From: Nematopogon swammerdamellus | Taxonomy: Eukaryota; Arthropoda; Insecta; Lepidoptera; Adelidae | Length of the DNA: 64,000 bases | Direction: 5' to 3' | Assembly (NCBI GenBank): GCA_946902875.1 | Contig: OX336336.1 | Location: 27,421,558 to 27,485,557 of the forward strand | Shown here: positions 43,366 through 56,156 of the stretch, in pieces | Position numbering within the stretch: the first letter of the stretch is position 1 | Layout: each line of letters starts with the position of its first letter | The notes under the pieces: generated by a model | Seen by the model: the letters and a program-made list of their open reading frames with translations, nothing else | The model's database searches: none | What the model was told of the DNA's origin: nothing | Translations under genes and position numbers: made by a program

Positions 43366-46300
43366 ATATGTATACATTCTGGACCATTGATTTGCTAATA
43401 ACAGGTGACGCTAAAGTAATCATCCATTTTGTTATAGCTAAAGTGAAAAAACTAGAGTAGAGATTCGCATCAATGTTGGATACTTACTTAATTGAACACA
43501 TTTCCAAGGTGTAATGTTTTTTATTACACCCGAACTGGGTGACTGTGCTCGACATCGGCGCCTCGGGCGCAAACAATTTCACCCCCGATGATGTGCCAGT
43601 CCGGCTTGAAAGCGGACTAAAGTCGTGTGGACTGTATGAGTAGGTACCTAAATACATTCCACACCTTCGCACCAGAACGATTTAGAGAATCGTGCCGTTC
43701 TCAAGAACTCTCCTGTGTTATAAAGATACCTAAGAAAAATTAAATCGTCATTATATATTTGTATTATATATTTCCCCCCAACTACAGTCTCGGTTCCTTC
43801 AAGAGGGTCGTGAATAGCCACCTGACAGGCCAGCATAGCATTCGCAACCCCCGCATACGACTGAATATCCGTGGGCGTCGTTAGGCACCTTAAATGCGTG
43901 GCTTGGCGAGCACACACACAGAAAAACAGTTTTAACTAAATATATCAAAATGGATTATTTACTTTTGCGCCACCTATGAAAGGTGTTTGATAAGCTTTTA
44001 AAATCTTAAAGTTACAGTAGATAAGACTGACTTAAAATATATATTGACGACAGTGTAACCATGATTGTAGGATTGTACTCTTACTTATGTAATAACGGCA
44101 CGTGCCGGTATCTATGTAAAAATGCTTTCTACCCGTCCTAACTTCTTGCCTTCATTGGGTATTTCACAAATTTTTATTCGTATTGCCCTTCATAATTTTA
44201 AACATAAATAAAATATAAAATTATATTAAGGTGGATCTTAACTGTACCTAGGTACAGTCGAAAGACAACGAGCGGATCATCTTTATGCTCCTTTATTTGC
44301 TCAAACGCCCACTCATTTTTGAAAGCACCCGCATCATTGGCATCGCTGTACATAAATACAAATCGTGTAGGATTGTCGTGTAACCCAATAAATTGTAGTA
44401 ATATGTTGGTAATTTTACAATATTTTTTTTTTATTTAGTCGCAGTACTTTTAATAAAAAGAAATATCCAGCTTTTAGAGGACAACTAATGTGTAAGTGTA
44501 TAAGGACGTACCTACTTACTTACACGGTTTATCCACTACGTTCGTCATGATTAGGGTTACCATCCGTTATGATTTGTCCGGCCATGTCCGGACTTCGGCC
44601 TTCCGTTCGGACTTTGGATAACACACCGTGGACAGTCAGTAAGGACGTAACTTACAAGCATTGGTTGTCCTCTAAAATGGCGATTTTTCTTATTTAAGTA
44701 AAAGTACTGTACCCACGCTGTACCAACTATATTTTGTCCTAGAATTCGTCAATTTCAATGTAGGTATTATTGTTTTATATCACTAATGATTTCATACAAT
44801 TTCCTTTGGTTGTGTGTATTTTAAAACGTCGTATGTCGTCTACGTAGTGGATTCCTATGTAAGTTGTCGGATCTGTGTAGATACCTTTTGTAGGTAGGTA
44901 GTTTGCAAACGCTTCTAGTCTGTGTAAGTAGGTATGCAGAATGTTTTTTAATGACCCGCACCGCTTTTAGCTCTGATTACGTTCCTCAAACTTTCCAATT
45001 TTAACAATAATCTGTCGCCACTGTTACTACTACGAAATATCAATTCACTTCAGCCCCGATGTTTTATCGAAAGAAGTTGTTTCAAAATGTTTCGAGATGA
45101 TAACACATTTTGTATTTTTATTTCACGTTTAATAATAGTTGTTCAGTACGGTACGGGTTATTAAAAAGAAAATTACATATTTTTAAAGTGTCGTAAATGA
45201 TTTAGACTGAAGTTGAATCGTGTAGTTTCATAAGCAGGCATCATATCCCCGTAGTCACAACACTGATTGAATATTAGATTTTTTGATTAGTATCATCGAA
45301 TATTAATTAATTATAGGCACACTAATATACGGTGTTACATTAATAGGCGGTAGTATCCGAATAAGGGTGTGATTCTACGCAGACTGAACAATTTTTGTTC
45401 TACTATTTTTTATTTTAGGATTTGTTTTCTTTCCACTATCTTCGCTTCACTTTCAACTCACTTTCACTCACTCTTCACACTTCACTTTGACGCTCAAGTG
45501 CCGAAAAAATTTAAATGTTTTACTACATGAAGTAGGTAGGTATGTCGCGCGCGGAAAGCATAGTGGTTTCGTACCGCTGAAGGCCGAGAGGACCGGAGGA
45601 GGAACATTTAAGAGGCGTATGTACAGCGGTGGGCGTTTACACGCCGACTGACATCAAATGTTACATCACAAATGTTGATACAATGTTACATACCTACGTG
45701 ACATTAAAATAAAAATTGTAGCCAAAAAATTGTTCAGAACATCAATCATGAAGAATCTGATTTCAGCGAAATAAAAAAAAACACCTTAATGTAACACCGC
45801 ATAGTGGATCGTTGTGGGTGATTTGCTTTAGGTCATGCATGTTATGAGTCGAGCACTAATAAGCACTAAGCAGGTAAAAATGGCCGAGTTAAAAAAAAAT
45901 ATACTGAAGCAAATTGCATATTTATACTGTCTGCTAGTCTCACATAGTGATCTGTATATGCTTCAATTAAGTCAATTTGTTGTGTTATTCACGCTGTGAT
46001 GATCGTTTTGCACTTCAGTGATATTTTACAATAGGTATTATTGATGTTTTGCAGGCAATAAATACCTCATACCTACATACATAACCCACGGAAACAAAAT
46101 TTTACAGGAGAAAGTGAAAAGTTTTTTACTTCACGCTTAATGAAATAAATGTTATGTAAATATTTTGTGGTCGTTGTTCCTGTTTGATTGCTTTTAATTC
46201 TTTCTTTATTCTTCATTAATCATCCATAGACTGCACTCGGGATTCGTCATGTTATTTTTTTGCCAGTTCGATTATCACAGCGAAGAAGGGCAAGAAACTT

Positions 46301-47360
46301 CGATGGATACTTTTTTTTACGTCCAGTCTACTTTTACACGTGTTTGCCACTGCCTATATAGAACGAGTCATCACTATTTCTAAAAAAAATACACAATAGT
46401 TTTGTTCACCGAAATTGGCTTGCAGGAAATTACCGAGTTTACAGAAATTGCGAGTGTTACCATTCCAACCCATTCGCTTGGGGATGTGATTTATTGCCAC
46501 TATTTCAAATTATTATATTTAATAGACCGTGGGTTGCGAGTTTGCAAAAACATAGTTTTTAATTGGAAACTCGATTTCGGTTTTTTTTTTTTTTGGGTTA
46601 CGAGGTTATTGTCTGTAAACCATCGTTATTCTAATTTTCTAATGACACGAAGGTGGGTTCGTTGAGAATGGGGTTTGTGAGTTTACAATAATAGGAGATT
46701 TCACATTTAAAAAAAACAAAACACAAAGTCCAATTAATTCTTTGAAAATCGCACAAAGACTTTTTGTGGGTTACGATATTCTAATTATCTAATGACACGA
46801 AGGTGGTTTCGTTGAGAATAGGGTTTGTGAGTTTACAATATGAGATTTCACATTTAAACAAAACACAACATCCAATGATTTTTTTTGAAAATCGCACAAA
46901 TACCTATCTTCCAAAATTTTTAAATATCTTTATGTTTGAATTAAAACCGAAACACGCATTCGGGTTATTGGAAAAACTGAAAAGTAGGTACATTACTTAC
47001 CTAATTCGGAAGAGTGTAAAATAGAATTGAAAATGTAAAGTGAAAGAAAGTTACTTTAGATAAAAGGTGAGAGAAAGTTGAAAAGTACTTAAGAATGTTG
47101 GTTGGTGCTCAAAGGGTTTGTGAATTTATTGGGCAATTTGACAACCAAAATAGCTACCTAGCTCAAATGATGGAATTCAGTGCTAGCTGAATTCATCACT
47201 CTTCCAGATATTTTGTAAAATGTGAGACAGTAACGGAAAGACAATGAGCTTGGGTTGTAAATGAATAAATTAACTAAATGATAGCATTTAATTTATTTAA
47301 ACATTTTAATGTTTTTGCACATATCCACATAAGAGCAATACATACGTAGTATTTACAACA
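43366..47360. other. Intergenic AT-rich region, few features
   Basis: A family I block lies at 43530-43680 and an RTE-tail fragment at 45552-45655. A local tandem duplication (about 46595-46765 and 46766-46905, sharing 'CTAATGACACGAAGGTGG' and 'GGGTTTGTGAGTTTACAAT') is present. No frame is convincing; the 89-codon minus-strand frame at 43648-43917 has no domain I can name. Confidence 0.45.
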
Positions 47361-47365
47361 TAAAC

Positions 47366-48101
47366 TTAAGACGAGGCTGAAGTTAATTTTTTCCATACAA
47401 AATCGTCTTACGGCATTTATGTTTTCTAGCCCCCTAAACCTTATCCGACTTCTAAAATGTTTTTTTCTTGTCTTAAGGACTGTCGCAAACTACGTTCCTG
47501 TAATTTTTTTATTTAGATGAAATGTACCTACAACAGCGAAGCTAAAAATTTGTATTTCGACCGAAAACATTTTAATGTCTTATCTTTTGATGTCATGAAG
47601 TTCATTAAGCTTTATTGAGTCATCACTTTAGATATTCAAAAAATGGTGACCGCCGTGCCAAAGCTTTCTTTGTTCGGCGAATCGCCATTGAGATTCAGAG
47701 GTGTAACGCGGCGTGCGTACTTGGCACTTGCACCGGTGCAGCGACTCTGTCAAATTTAAATGAAATATTTTATTTATAGGTAGTTTTAATTTTTATTTAT
47801 TTATTTATTTTTTAGGTTTATTTTATAAGTTATTTTAGTTTAGTTTTATCATATTTCCTTATTTTAGTTTAATTTTATTGTATTAGGTTATTTTGATTAA
47901 TTTAAATAAAATTGCCAGTAAATTAATTATTAAAAATAAAGACAGGAACGTAGATTCGACTGTCCTTATTACAACAACAAAATTATTGTAAAAATCGAAT
48001 ATAACATCGTATAATAATCGTAATCGAATATAAATCGGTAAAAAACATAAATGCCGAAAGACGATTTTGTATGGAGAAAGTTAACTTCAGTCTCGTGTTA
48101 A
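47366..48101. mobile_element. TIR DNA element, about 730 bp
   Basis: Left end 'GACGAGGCTGAAGTTAA' ... 'AAAATCGTCTTACGGCATTT' is inverted at 48044-48098 with few mismatches over about 55 bp. The interior is AT-rich and has no intact transposase. Flanks TAA/TTA suggest a 3-bp target. Confidence 0.75.
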
Positions 48102-48865
48102 ATATTAGCTATTCCATTTAGTAATTAATTTAAAGCAATGAATATAAATTCAAGGAAATGTCACAAAGTAATTTGAAAATTCTGCTTACTGACAGCTGTG
48201 TATGGTACCTTTTATCCTGTAAAACCTAAAGGGGGGCCGGTTCTGTATCTGAAAATTTAGCAAAATTTTGTATTAATTTATGTTAGACGGGCAGGCTAGG
48301 CCAATGTGATTACCTAAATCTGGTTTATAATTTATTGGTTACTACCTACCTACTAATATGTATGAATGTTTATAGATTTTAGTATTTTTTTATTATTTAT
48401 ATTTATATTTATTAACATCATTCTTGGACACTTTTTTAAGTGCTATTTTTATTCATTTTGAGGTTTTATTCAGTCTATTTTTAATGATTGGTAATTGACT
48501 TATTCCAAGGTCAAATTTCTGACTTCCTTTATCGGCAATACAAAATCGGCCTCTTTGGGTTTTTAGTATAAAATATTGAATGTGTATAACGAATTTTGTA
48601 AAAATCACTGAAGCGTTTCTGTAGGGGTTGTTTTGATATATCCCACACAACGTGTAGGTTGTTCCGGAGTTAGAACACCGTTCACGAGTGTTAAGGCTTA
48701 AACATGGTTTAATTATGTTAAGTATTAATTTTAGGGATTTCGAGAGCCCACGATAATTGTTAGTTTTTGCTTAAGAATAATCTATTTATCTTTTTAGATT
48801 TCATATTGCATTTATGGCTTTTTAGGGATGTTTCATGCAAGTGTGTGAAAACTGCAGGTACAGTA

Positions 48866-49077
48866 CAGTACGCCACAAGTCAAAAGAAACATCATTAGTC
48901 ATTAGTACAGGGCTTTAACACCCGACATAAATTTTTATTCCATTGACATATAGTCAAAATTTGCGCGACAGAAATAATGTGTTGTTGCCTTCATTGATGT
49001 ATTGCTACTTCGGTAATTACGGTAATTATAGGCGGACCGAAGATGCTCGATGTTTTCTTTTGACTTGTGGCATACTG
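48866..49077. mobile_element. pogo-type MITE, 212 bp
   Basis: TIR CAGTACGCCACAAGTCAAAA and its inverse, flanked by TA on both sides. CAGT start plus TA duplication indicates the Tc1/mariner superfamily, pogo-like. Confidence 0.8.
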
Positions 49078-49274
49078 TAGGTACTTGCATGTAGAGATTA
49101 TTATTATACACACACTATGTAACATTTTGGGTGTTAAAATTTTTTTTTCTCATAAACTGATTCTATGTGTACCTAAAAAAAAATGTCTGCGCTTTATTTG
49201 TATAAAGTGAAATAATATATATAAGTAAAGTTAAAATTTTGACATAAAAAAAAAATTATGGGAAAAATTGATCA

Positions 49275-49570
49275 TTTTATTTTTTTTTAACACGGTTGGC
49301 TACATAACCTGCATGCGTGATGTCAGCCCATAACACCTTGGCAGGGTTGCCAGATGGTCCAGATAAAAAAAGAGGACATTGTTCACCAAAGGGTCCCCCT
49401 TTGATTTTTCGGGTAAAACTTTTACGAAAAATCTATCCCACCTTTGTTTTGTCCGCGGAAGTCTAAAACTTTTCCGCGGACAAGACTTCAAAAAAGAGGG
49501 CTGTCCGCGGTAAAAGCGGACACCTGGCAACCCTGCACCTTGAACTAGGTGCCATGTCAGCGCTTTTCTT
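49275..49570 (-). mobile_element. SINE family C split by a hAT MITE
   Basis: T-rich start, GGTTGGCTACATAACC and 'GTCAGCCCATAACACC', then the hAT insertion, then the family resumes with GAACTAGGTGCCATGTCAG. Confidence 0.75.
49334..49543. mobile_element. hAT-type MITE with 8-bp target duplication
   Basis: Element 49342-49535 (194 bp), TIR CAGGGTTGCCAGATG and inverse with one mismatch. Flanks CACCTTGG and CACCTTGA are an 8-bp duplication with one change. An internal TCCGCGGA-type hairpin is present. Confidence 0.85.
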
Positions 49571-52003
49571 CGGTCGTGCTGTGCAATTCACTAACAAAAT
49601 CAGTTTTCGATGAAAAAAGGCAACCACACCACCCAAAATGTATATTTGAAATAATGAATTTATTTCTCATGTTACCGATATTACGTACTACCTATATTCT
49701 ATCACCGGTCGGTAGTACCGTTTTTATCATAGTCTTCTAAAATGCGCTATGAATGTCTAAGAGGACAATACTAGATTATTGTTCAGTAGAATCTCATGCA
49801 TTCTCACCTTTGTGAAATAAGTTTGAGTAAGATAAAAGTCATGGGATATTGTGTATTTTATCTGTGATCAAAATTTATATTGTTAAGCCTGTGCGTTAGC
49901 AAGAGTGTTGAGTTCAACTCGGTGTTTATTGAAAGTGTTGTCAGAACGGCCGCTGCAGTGGCGCCCGCTATGAGCCCTCTTCATGTTATGTGTTTGCACT
50001 CGAGTTACTAACTCTATGGTTGCAATATTAAGAGCCGCCTTCTACTCAGTTGCTACATTGTTAAATTCACCAGAATAATACAAGCCATCGCATCAATGTA
50101 CAGGCTGTAAAAAAATTTATCTATAGCCTTTCAGGTTGTTATTCTGTAGCTCAAACTCAGGCCTCGCGTGGTTTACCGCGCAAAAAAGACCAGTTGCGGT
50201 GTGATAGTCTTACAACTAATAACATTTTTCCTTCCCAGATTTCAGATTCCAGCTCAAGCTAAACTACTTTTGTTCTATAACATTTGGAATTTCGAGAAAA
50301 AAATATTCACTTTCTTCATACATTTTCACGTTAGGATTTTTTGGATGTTTTTTTTCAGTTTTTTCTACGCATCGACATATTTTCCGATACTGATTGACCC
50401 CCTTAAATGCTATAGATTAATTTAATTACACTCTGTATATAACACGTTCAGCATCGTACTGGGGATACACGTTCTGGGATCGTACGTCCGTTGATGTTAA
50501 ATACAAAAATATATTGATATGGCAGTGCGTATAGCGACACGACGAAGGTATTGGATTCGACACTTTTTCTTTACAATTATTGGACCCAATTTCCTCCGAG
50601 GTGTGTTGAGAATGTGGATAATTTATTGTTTATTGTTATTGATTGAGTATTGAGGCTAGTAAAAAAAAACTGCACTCGAACTTGTCACAATTTGTTCTAT
50701 ACGGTTCGATTACACCCACTAAGAACCACCCAGAAGCTTTGCAGATTTTTTTTTTAATAAATATTACAAGTTTTTTTTAATGGCATATCCATATACCATA
50801 ATATGAAATCTATACATGCTACGTGTAGATGTGTCAAATAATACCGTCAATATGTAATTAAGTTATTGAAGAATAGTACCAATGTACAAAGGCCAACCAA
50901 CCAATGCAAAAAAGGTTTAATCAATTGAAAAACCGTTTGGGCATTCACCTTAATAAAATAAATAATTAATAAAAAAGTAATATTTTATCAATTAACAATT
51001 AACTATGACCACGATTTGGACATACAACAAGCTTAGGCTGACTGGCCTTTCTAAAAATATATAGAATTAATAAATAATTAATATTATATGAAAGAGTCGA
51101 AAGGCACCCAAACAAGCTGGCAACCGAGTTGATGGCTTCTAGGAAAGTTTTCAACAGATTGAACAGAAGAGCACCTCAAGATCTCATCACAGAGTGAAAT
51201 GACTGAGAATAAAGTATATGGAACTGTCAATGGACACTTACCATACAAGACCTATTTCAAATGCACAACTACTGATGAATGTCGGCTCACAGACAGATTT
51301 CAGTAACAAATATTAAAAAAAAAAAAATATATTATATGAAAACACAAAATTTTGCATGGATGATTCTGATCACTTGTACGCTCATCGCAAAGGTACCTAC
51401 CATCCCTGAACGTGTTAAAGCTTAGCCAACTTTAATATCTATATACGGTTGAGAACTCAGATCTGTGTCCAGAACCAATTTTGAATAAGCAGCCCTAAAA
51501 TGGTACGTCCATGATTCCTAATGAAACTACTTCTTAACGGCACCGATACAATTATACAAAGTCACCCAAGGCTATGTAAAAGGCTAAATTATTTATCATA
51601 CAAAGTTTATTTGGACTGGTGAAGCTGTCGCTTTATACTTTTATACAAAATTTAATTACAAATATTGACTCAGACTACAATTACTAATAATTGTAACGAT
51701 AACATTTCTAGTACTTAATATTAGTTACCATTTAGAAATTTATAATTATATACCAATGATTAAAAAGCACTTTGAATCACATGGTTGAAGCATTATGAAG
51801 TTTTGCAGTTATTATATGATAAGCAACGCAAATTCTTTTACTATATACATAAGTACAACCAAATAATAAAATACCACGCACATGCGAAATGTTTTTTTTT
51901 TTTTTTCCTCTTCAAAATCCTGAACCCCAATTTAAGGCGCCTAGTAACGCCAACGGCGTAGCACGTAGTAGTTTTCATAAGGGGTTTTTTTTTCATAAAT
52001 GGC
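49571..52003. other. Intergenic AT-rich region, nothing recognised
   Basis: Scattered A/T runs. No frame longer than 85 codons and none with a domain. A block near 51090-51300 looks like decayed coding sequence of unknown origin. Confidence 0.35.
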
Positions 52004-52230
52004 CAGGCCCGGATTTCCCGCTAGGCCTACAAGGCCCCGGCCTAGGGGCCCAGCTAGCCTAGGGGCTCAAACACTCAAATAATTAGCAAATTATCCCCCA
52101 ATTTTTTTTTTATTATATTTTCTGTACTATTCATTTTATGTTCAAAATTTCCAAAATGGCTTCGGGATGAGGGCCCCAAATGTTAAGTGCCTAGGGCCTC
52201 TGGGTCTCTAAGTCCGGCCTTGTAAATGGC
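51996..52230. mobile_element. hAT-type MITE with perfect 8-bp duplication
   Basis: Element 52004-52222 (219 bp) starts CAGGCCCGGATTT and ends AAGTCCGGCCTTG. TAAATGGC flanks both sides exactly. Confidence 0.85.
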
Positions 52231-52379
52231 GATCCTTCGCATTAGAACTTTGAAAAGTGTGTGATCGATAGATATAACAAATGGTCATTTTGCTATAAAA
52301 ATTCCATTCAAATTCTCTTTATTTTCCGAGATCAAGTTCACGCGGAAGAAAAAATCTACATTTGGTTACCGTATAGTTA

Positions 52380-52805
52380 GTACAGAAAAGTTAAATTACA
52401 AATTTAAAAAACCCCCGACTCTTAAAAAGTCAAAAATAATTTCCGTTTACTTACTAAAAGGAGTCGGTGGACCGCTAAGTAAATTCCCGCGCAACTCTTG
52501 AGTCTTTATATTTAATTTACTTAGCGGTCCCCCGACTCCTTTAAGTAAGTAAACGGAAATTATTTTTGACTTTTTAAGAGTCGGGGGTTTTTTAAATTTG
52601 TAATTTAACTTTTATTTCAAGCTTTTTAAAAAAAAACGTATGCAAATTGGTCCACTTTTTAAGAGAATTATTTTTTTTATTACTTAATTACTTTATTACT
52701 TGATTACAAACATAGCTAAGAACCATCCCGATTAAACAAGCTTCCTAATAAAAAAAACCGCATCCAAATCGGTCCACCCGTTTGGGAGCTACGATGCCAC
52801 AGACA

Positions 52806-52846
<41 letters not shown>

Positions 52847-52890
52847 AACTTATAACACCCCTCCGTTTTTTCGTCGGGGGTTAAAAATGA
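52380..52890 (-). mobile_element. Family E copy with foldback part and CA microsatellite
   Basis: 52392-52480 and 52516-52606 are inverted arms ('CCCCCGACTCTTAAAAAGTC' and 'TTCCGTTTACTTACT'). Then comes the family E text, a CA tract (about 52807-52842) and the 'TATAACACCCCTCCG' terminal block. This is the most complete copy here. Confidence 0.7.
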
Positions 52891-53489
52891 TAAAATTTTA
52901 CAATCAAAAACGTGCGATCGATAGACAAAGAATTGTTCTATATTTTGCGGTAGTTTTTAGCCATTAGATTGGTCTAGTTATCACTACTTCTTCTACTACT
53001 TGCTACTACTACTACTACTGCTACTTCTTCAAAAAATCCACATATGGCGTTACTAGGCGCCTTAAGATGATATGATACCTAGGAACGTCCTATCTGATCA
53101 GTAATGGTTTTATTCATTTTTAGGGTTCTGTACCTATTTAAAAATGTAAGCATTAGCCCTTTCGGCGCCAGTCGCACATATTTGGGTGCGCCTATAGTCA
53201 TTTTGTGAGGCCAGGCGCACACATATATTATTTAGAAAAAGTGATTTCATATAGGTAAATAGGTGGCGCTAGTCGCACATATTTGTCCTATAGTCATCTT
53301 GTGAGGCCAGCAGCACACATATTATGTGATTTAGAAAAGTGCTTTCAAAAATGTACGGTGGAAGTTTCGTAAAGCCTTGGCCTGGGCGCATGACTGGGTC
53401 CTAGGGGTCCTGGCATGGAGCCGAAAGGGTTAATTTAAAATGTTTTGACGTTCAGGCCTTATACTGATTAAAAAAAAATTCTGGTCGAT

Positions 53490-53830
53490 TACTCCACCGT
53501 GTGGGTTCGGTACTTAAAAAGAATAGCCCCACTGCATCTCTCCCCGTGCATGTCGTAAAAGGCGACTAAGGGATAAGGACAAGATGCCGTGCTAAAGGGC
53601 GACAGGCTCGCCACCTCTCACCTTGGCACGGTACTTCCACCGAGTCATGCAGCAGGTGGGTCTTCGTGCCTTACTTGCTGCTTGATCGATTTAATCTTGT
53701 TTGAATACTTTGCGAAACGTGGTGGTCGGCGTTGTGCTGCAATTTACCAGAGTTCTTGCAGTACAACACCGATTACTCTGCTCACCCCCATTGTCGTTAT
53801 TCAGCGTGTGTGATATGTATATGTATACTC
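53490..53830 (+). repeat. Repeat family B copy
   Basis: Near-identical to 24408-24740 through 'GCACTGCATCTC'-type landmarks and the TGTGTGATATGTAT end. Confidence 0.6.
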
Positions 53831-54184
53831 CATCAGCCATTCCATTGTGACGGGAGTGACAATGTAACACTTTTTCCAGAGTTTAAAAGCTTAGGTATTA
53901 CAAAATGAACTTTAAGTTTTTCGCTGTGGTTATTAATAATCCGCAAAGAAGACATATTATAGGAGAATATATCAACATATAGTTTGACATAATAAATTGT
54001 AATGATTTATTATGATTACGATTAAATTTGTGAAAGTTAGGGCCCCTGAGCCCTTTAGGAGCAACCTAGCAAGATCTATTGTGATCTCTCAAAAGTGATT
54101 ACTCCAAAATCGCCTTTTACAACATGCACAGGGAGAGAGGCAGTTGGCTTTTTTTAAGGACTGCCCCCACAATATTATTTTTGG

Positions 54185-54965
54185 ATGGCTGAGCTAGCGT
54201 CACGCCTGTTTCCCGGTGGGGTAGGCAGAGACAATGGATCTCCACGTGCCACGATCCTGACACAGCTCTGCCGCCTCTTCCACTCCCATACTTCATCCTC
54301 CTTATCTTTCATTCCTCCACAAACATTCAATGTGGCAAAGCGGCTTTCCGTTGCCCACTTTTCGCCCCCTCGTGAAACGCGACGTGACGAGTGGCGAGCT
54401 GCATCGCCGCCATTTGTTGGATTTAAGATGTTTAATTCCATTTTTCGTCCCACGAGTTGCTAGGGAAGTAAACTGTCAACCCTGGCAGAGCCCCGCTTCC
54501 CAGGGTAAGGCTATATTAGAGCCTGGGGGCGCCAAACCCCAGGATTTTATATGGCACGCTCGCACGAGCTAAGTTGGAAGCTCAATCGGTCAGCGTGTAG
54601 CGTCCACTGCCGGAAATACGCCTCTCCAATTTTCCTCCAATCCTCCCGGCCTTTTGCGGTACGGAACCACTGCTTTCCGCCGACATATTTGATTTTGTCG
54701 TCCCACATGGCGGGAAATCTTCCTACACTCCGTTTTTGTCTCCACGCCTCAAGTGTAGGACACGCCAGTAGGACAGTATGTCGGAGGCCCAGGCACATAC
54801 AATTTGTAAGCATATTAGTGTGGGAAGCTAACGTCTAAAATTATTTCTACATAGTGTCACTCTTGTCTCCCAGTGGGGTAGGCAGAGACAACGAATATAC
54901 ACGTGCCACGATCCTGACACACCTCTGCCGCCTCTTCCACTCTCATATAATGTTCTTCATACACG
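54185..54965. repeat. Repeat sequences including RTE LINE tail (minus strand)
   Basis: 'GTAGGCAGAGACAA' with 'ACGTGCCACGATCCTGACAC' appears at 54215-54300 and again at 54878-54950. Between them, 54547-54813 on the minus strand reads AMWDDKIKYVGGKQWFRTAK then GEAYFRQWTLH, an RTE-clade reverse-transcriptase C-terminus. Confidence 0.65.
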
Positions 54966-55026
54966 TTCTTAGGTTACGGGCACTACGCACTTGACCGTTG
55001 TTTAGCACATGTTTCTAGCACTTCAC

Positions 55027-55032
55027 TTTATT
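55027..55032 (-). terminator. AATAAA poly(A) signal after the zinc-binding ORF
   Basis: AATAAA on the minus strand, 10 nt after the stop of the 55043-55426 gene. Very close to the stop, but the only canonical signal nearby. Confidence 0.45.
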
Positions 55033-55042
55033 CTGGTGACTG

Positions 55043-55426
55043 CTAAAGCGCTGTATCACTCTTGCCATTTAATCGTTTAACGTTGACGACAGTATCGATT
55101 TGACTTCGTATGAGGTGAACGGCCGGCAAAACGTACTGTCTGCAACCACACTTTCTACCAGATACGAAGTCGAATGAGCCGATCTTGCCGCCGCAGCTCC
55201 GGCAGTGTAACCTGCCTCTCTGCCAGCCCTCCAACTCCACCTTGGCTCGTATCCAGTCGGGAAGTTGATCTTCGAGCAAAAATATGTGCGAGGTGTCTTC
55301 TAATGTTTCGCAGACGGCGCCGGTGTGATCGTCTCCGGCGTGTGCGTCGGTAAGCGCTGCGTCCGTTACGTCGAGATCGTGGCGACACTTGTGGCATCTC
55401 ATTCCTGGAGGCCTACGTGTCTCCAT
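55043..55426 (-). CDS. Zinc-binding protein, RNF180/Rines N-domain-like (or DUSP12-tail-like)
   Basis: 127 residues from a Met in METRRPPGMRCHKC. Cys pairs: C11/C14, C75/C78 (LHCRSCGGKIGSFDF) and C93/C95 (KCGC). This CxxC...CxxC...CxC layout with DQLPDWIRAKVELEGWQRG before the second pair is seen in the N-terminal region of RNF180 and in the zinc-binding tail of DUSP12/Yvh1. The match of LP.WI, W..G.L.C..CG...G.F.FVS and AVHL..S..D favours RNF180. There is no RING, transmembrane or phosphatase domain in this ORF, so it is either a short stand-alone protein or one exon of a longer gene. An upstream in-frame Met would add 30 hydrophobic residues. It runs divergently from Lsm10, about 1.4 kb away. 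Confidence 0.65.
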   Translation of the reverse strand: METRRPPGMRCHKCRHDLDVTDAALTDAHAGDDHTGAVCETLEDTSHIFLLEDQLPDWIRAKVELEGWQRGRLHCRSCGGKIGSFDFVSGRKCGCRQYVLPAVHLIRSQIDTVVNVKRLNGKSDTAL

Positions 55427-55620
55427 TGTCGTAAACGAAGCTATTTTCAATCCAACCAAACAGTTGTCAGCTCTGATGCAACCGAAACAGGTTATAAATT
55501 TTATAAACAACAACAACCTGTCAGAGATTTTTTTTTAACTTTTTTTTCGGGCGAAAGGCGAGGGTCGTTTCACCGTACATCTAAATATAAATAACCATGA
55601 ACCTGCAACCTGTTTTACAA

Positions 55621-56156
55621 TAAAGCGGGGACTCCACTGCGGCGCACGGTCACGCTGCGCACGTGTGTTTAAATTCGCTCCTATGGATTTATATGGAGGC
55701 GTCTCCACTGCGAGCTGCGTGCAGCTGCGTGGATGTGTGACGTCACACCCACGGCTACGCGTGTGTTTGGCTATGCTAGGCGAGCGAAGCCAGACCCACG
55801 CAGCTCGCTCCCCTCCACCCGCGCACGCACTCCCCTCCCGCTGCCGCAGCGCTCATCTCGCTCGCTCTCGCTCCTATCCAGTATAGTTCGCAGCTTTGTG
55901 TTGTGCCAACAGCGGCGCTGTGCAGTGCAGTGCAGTGTACTTAAATATAGATCGAGTAAAATCAACGCTTGCGCCGCCTCCGCCATAGGTAGTACGCCAG
56001 TAGGCACGTCCGCTTCGTTTGAAATGTTCCAACAAATGAAGCGCGTGGCTCGGCATAGCTGGCTGTGGAGTCGCCCACGTACACGCGCATCCGTGTGCTT
56101 GACTAGGCCATGCGTGTGCGTGCACATCCGTGCGCCGCTGTGGAGTCCCAGCTTAA
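55621..56156. mobile_element. Harbinger-like MITE between two divergent genes
   Basis: Element 55624-56153 (530 bp) starts AGCGGGGACTCCACTGCGGC and ends in the inverse with few changes. TAA flanks both sides. It is GC-rich and occupies most of the space between the zinc-binding ORF and Lsm10. Confidence 0.8.

Noticed and set aside
43648..43917. 89-codon minus-strand frame in the intergenic region
   Set aside because: No domain, no clear splice context, and it overlaps repeat family I.
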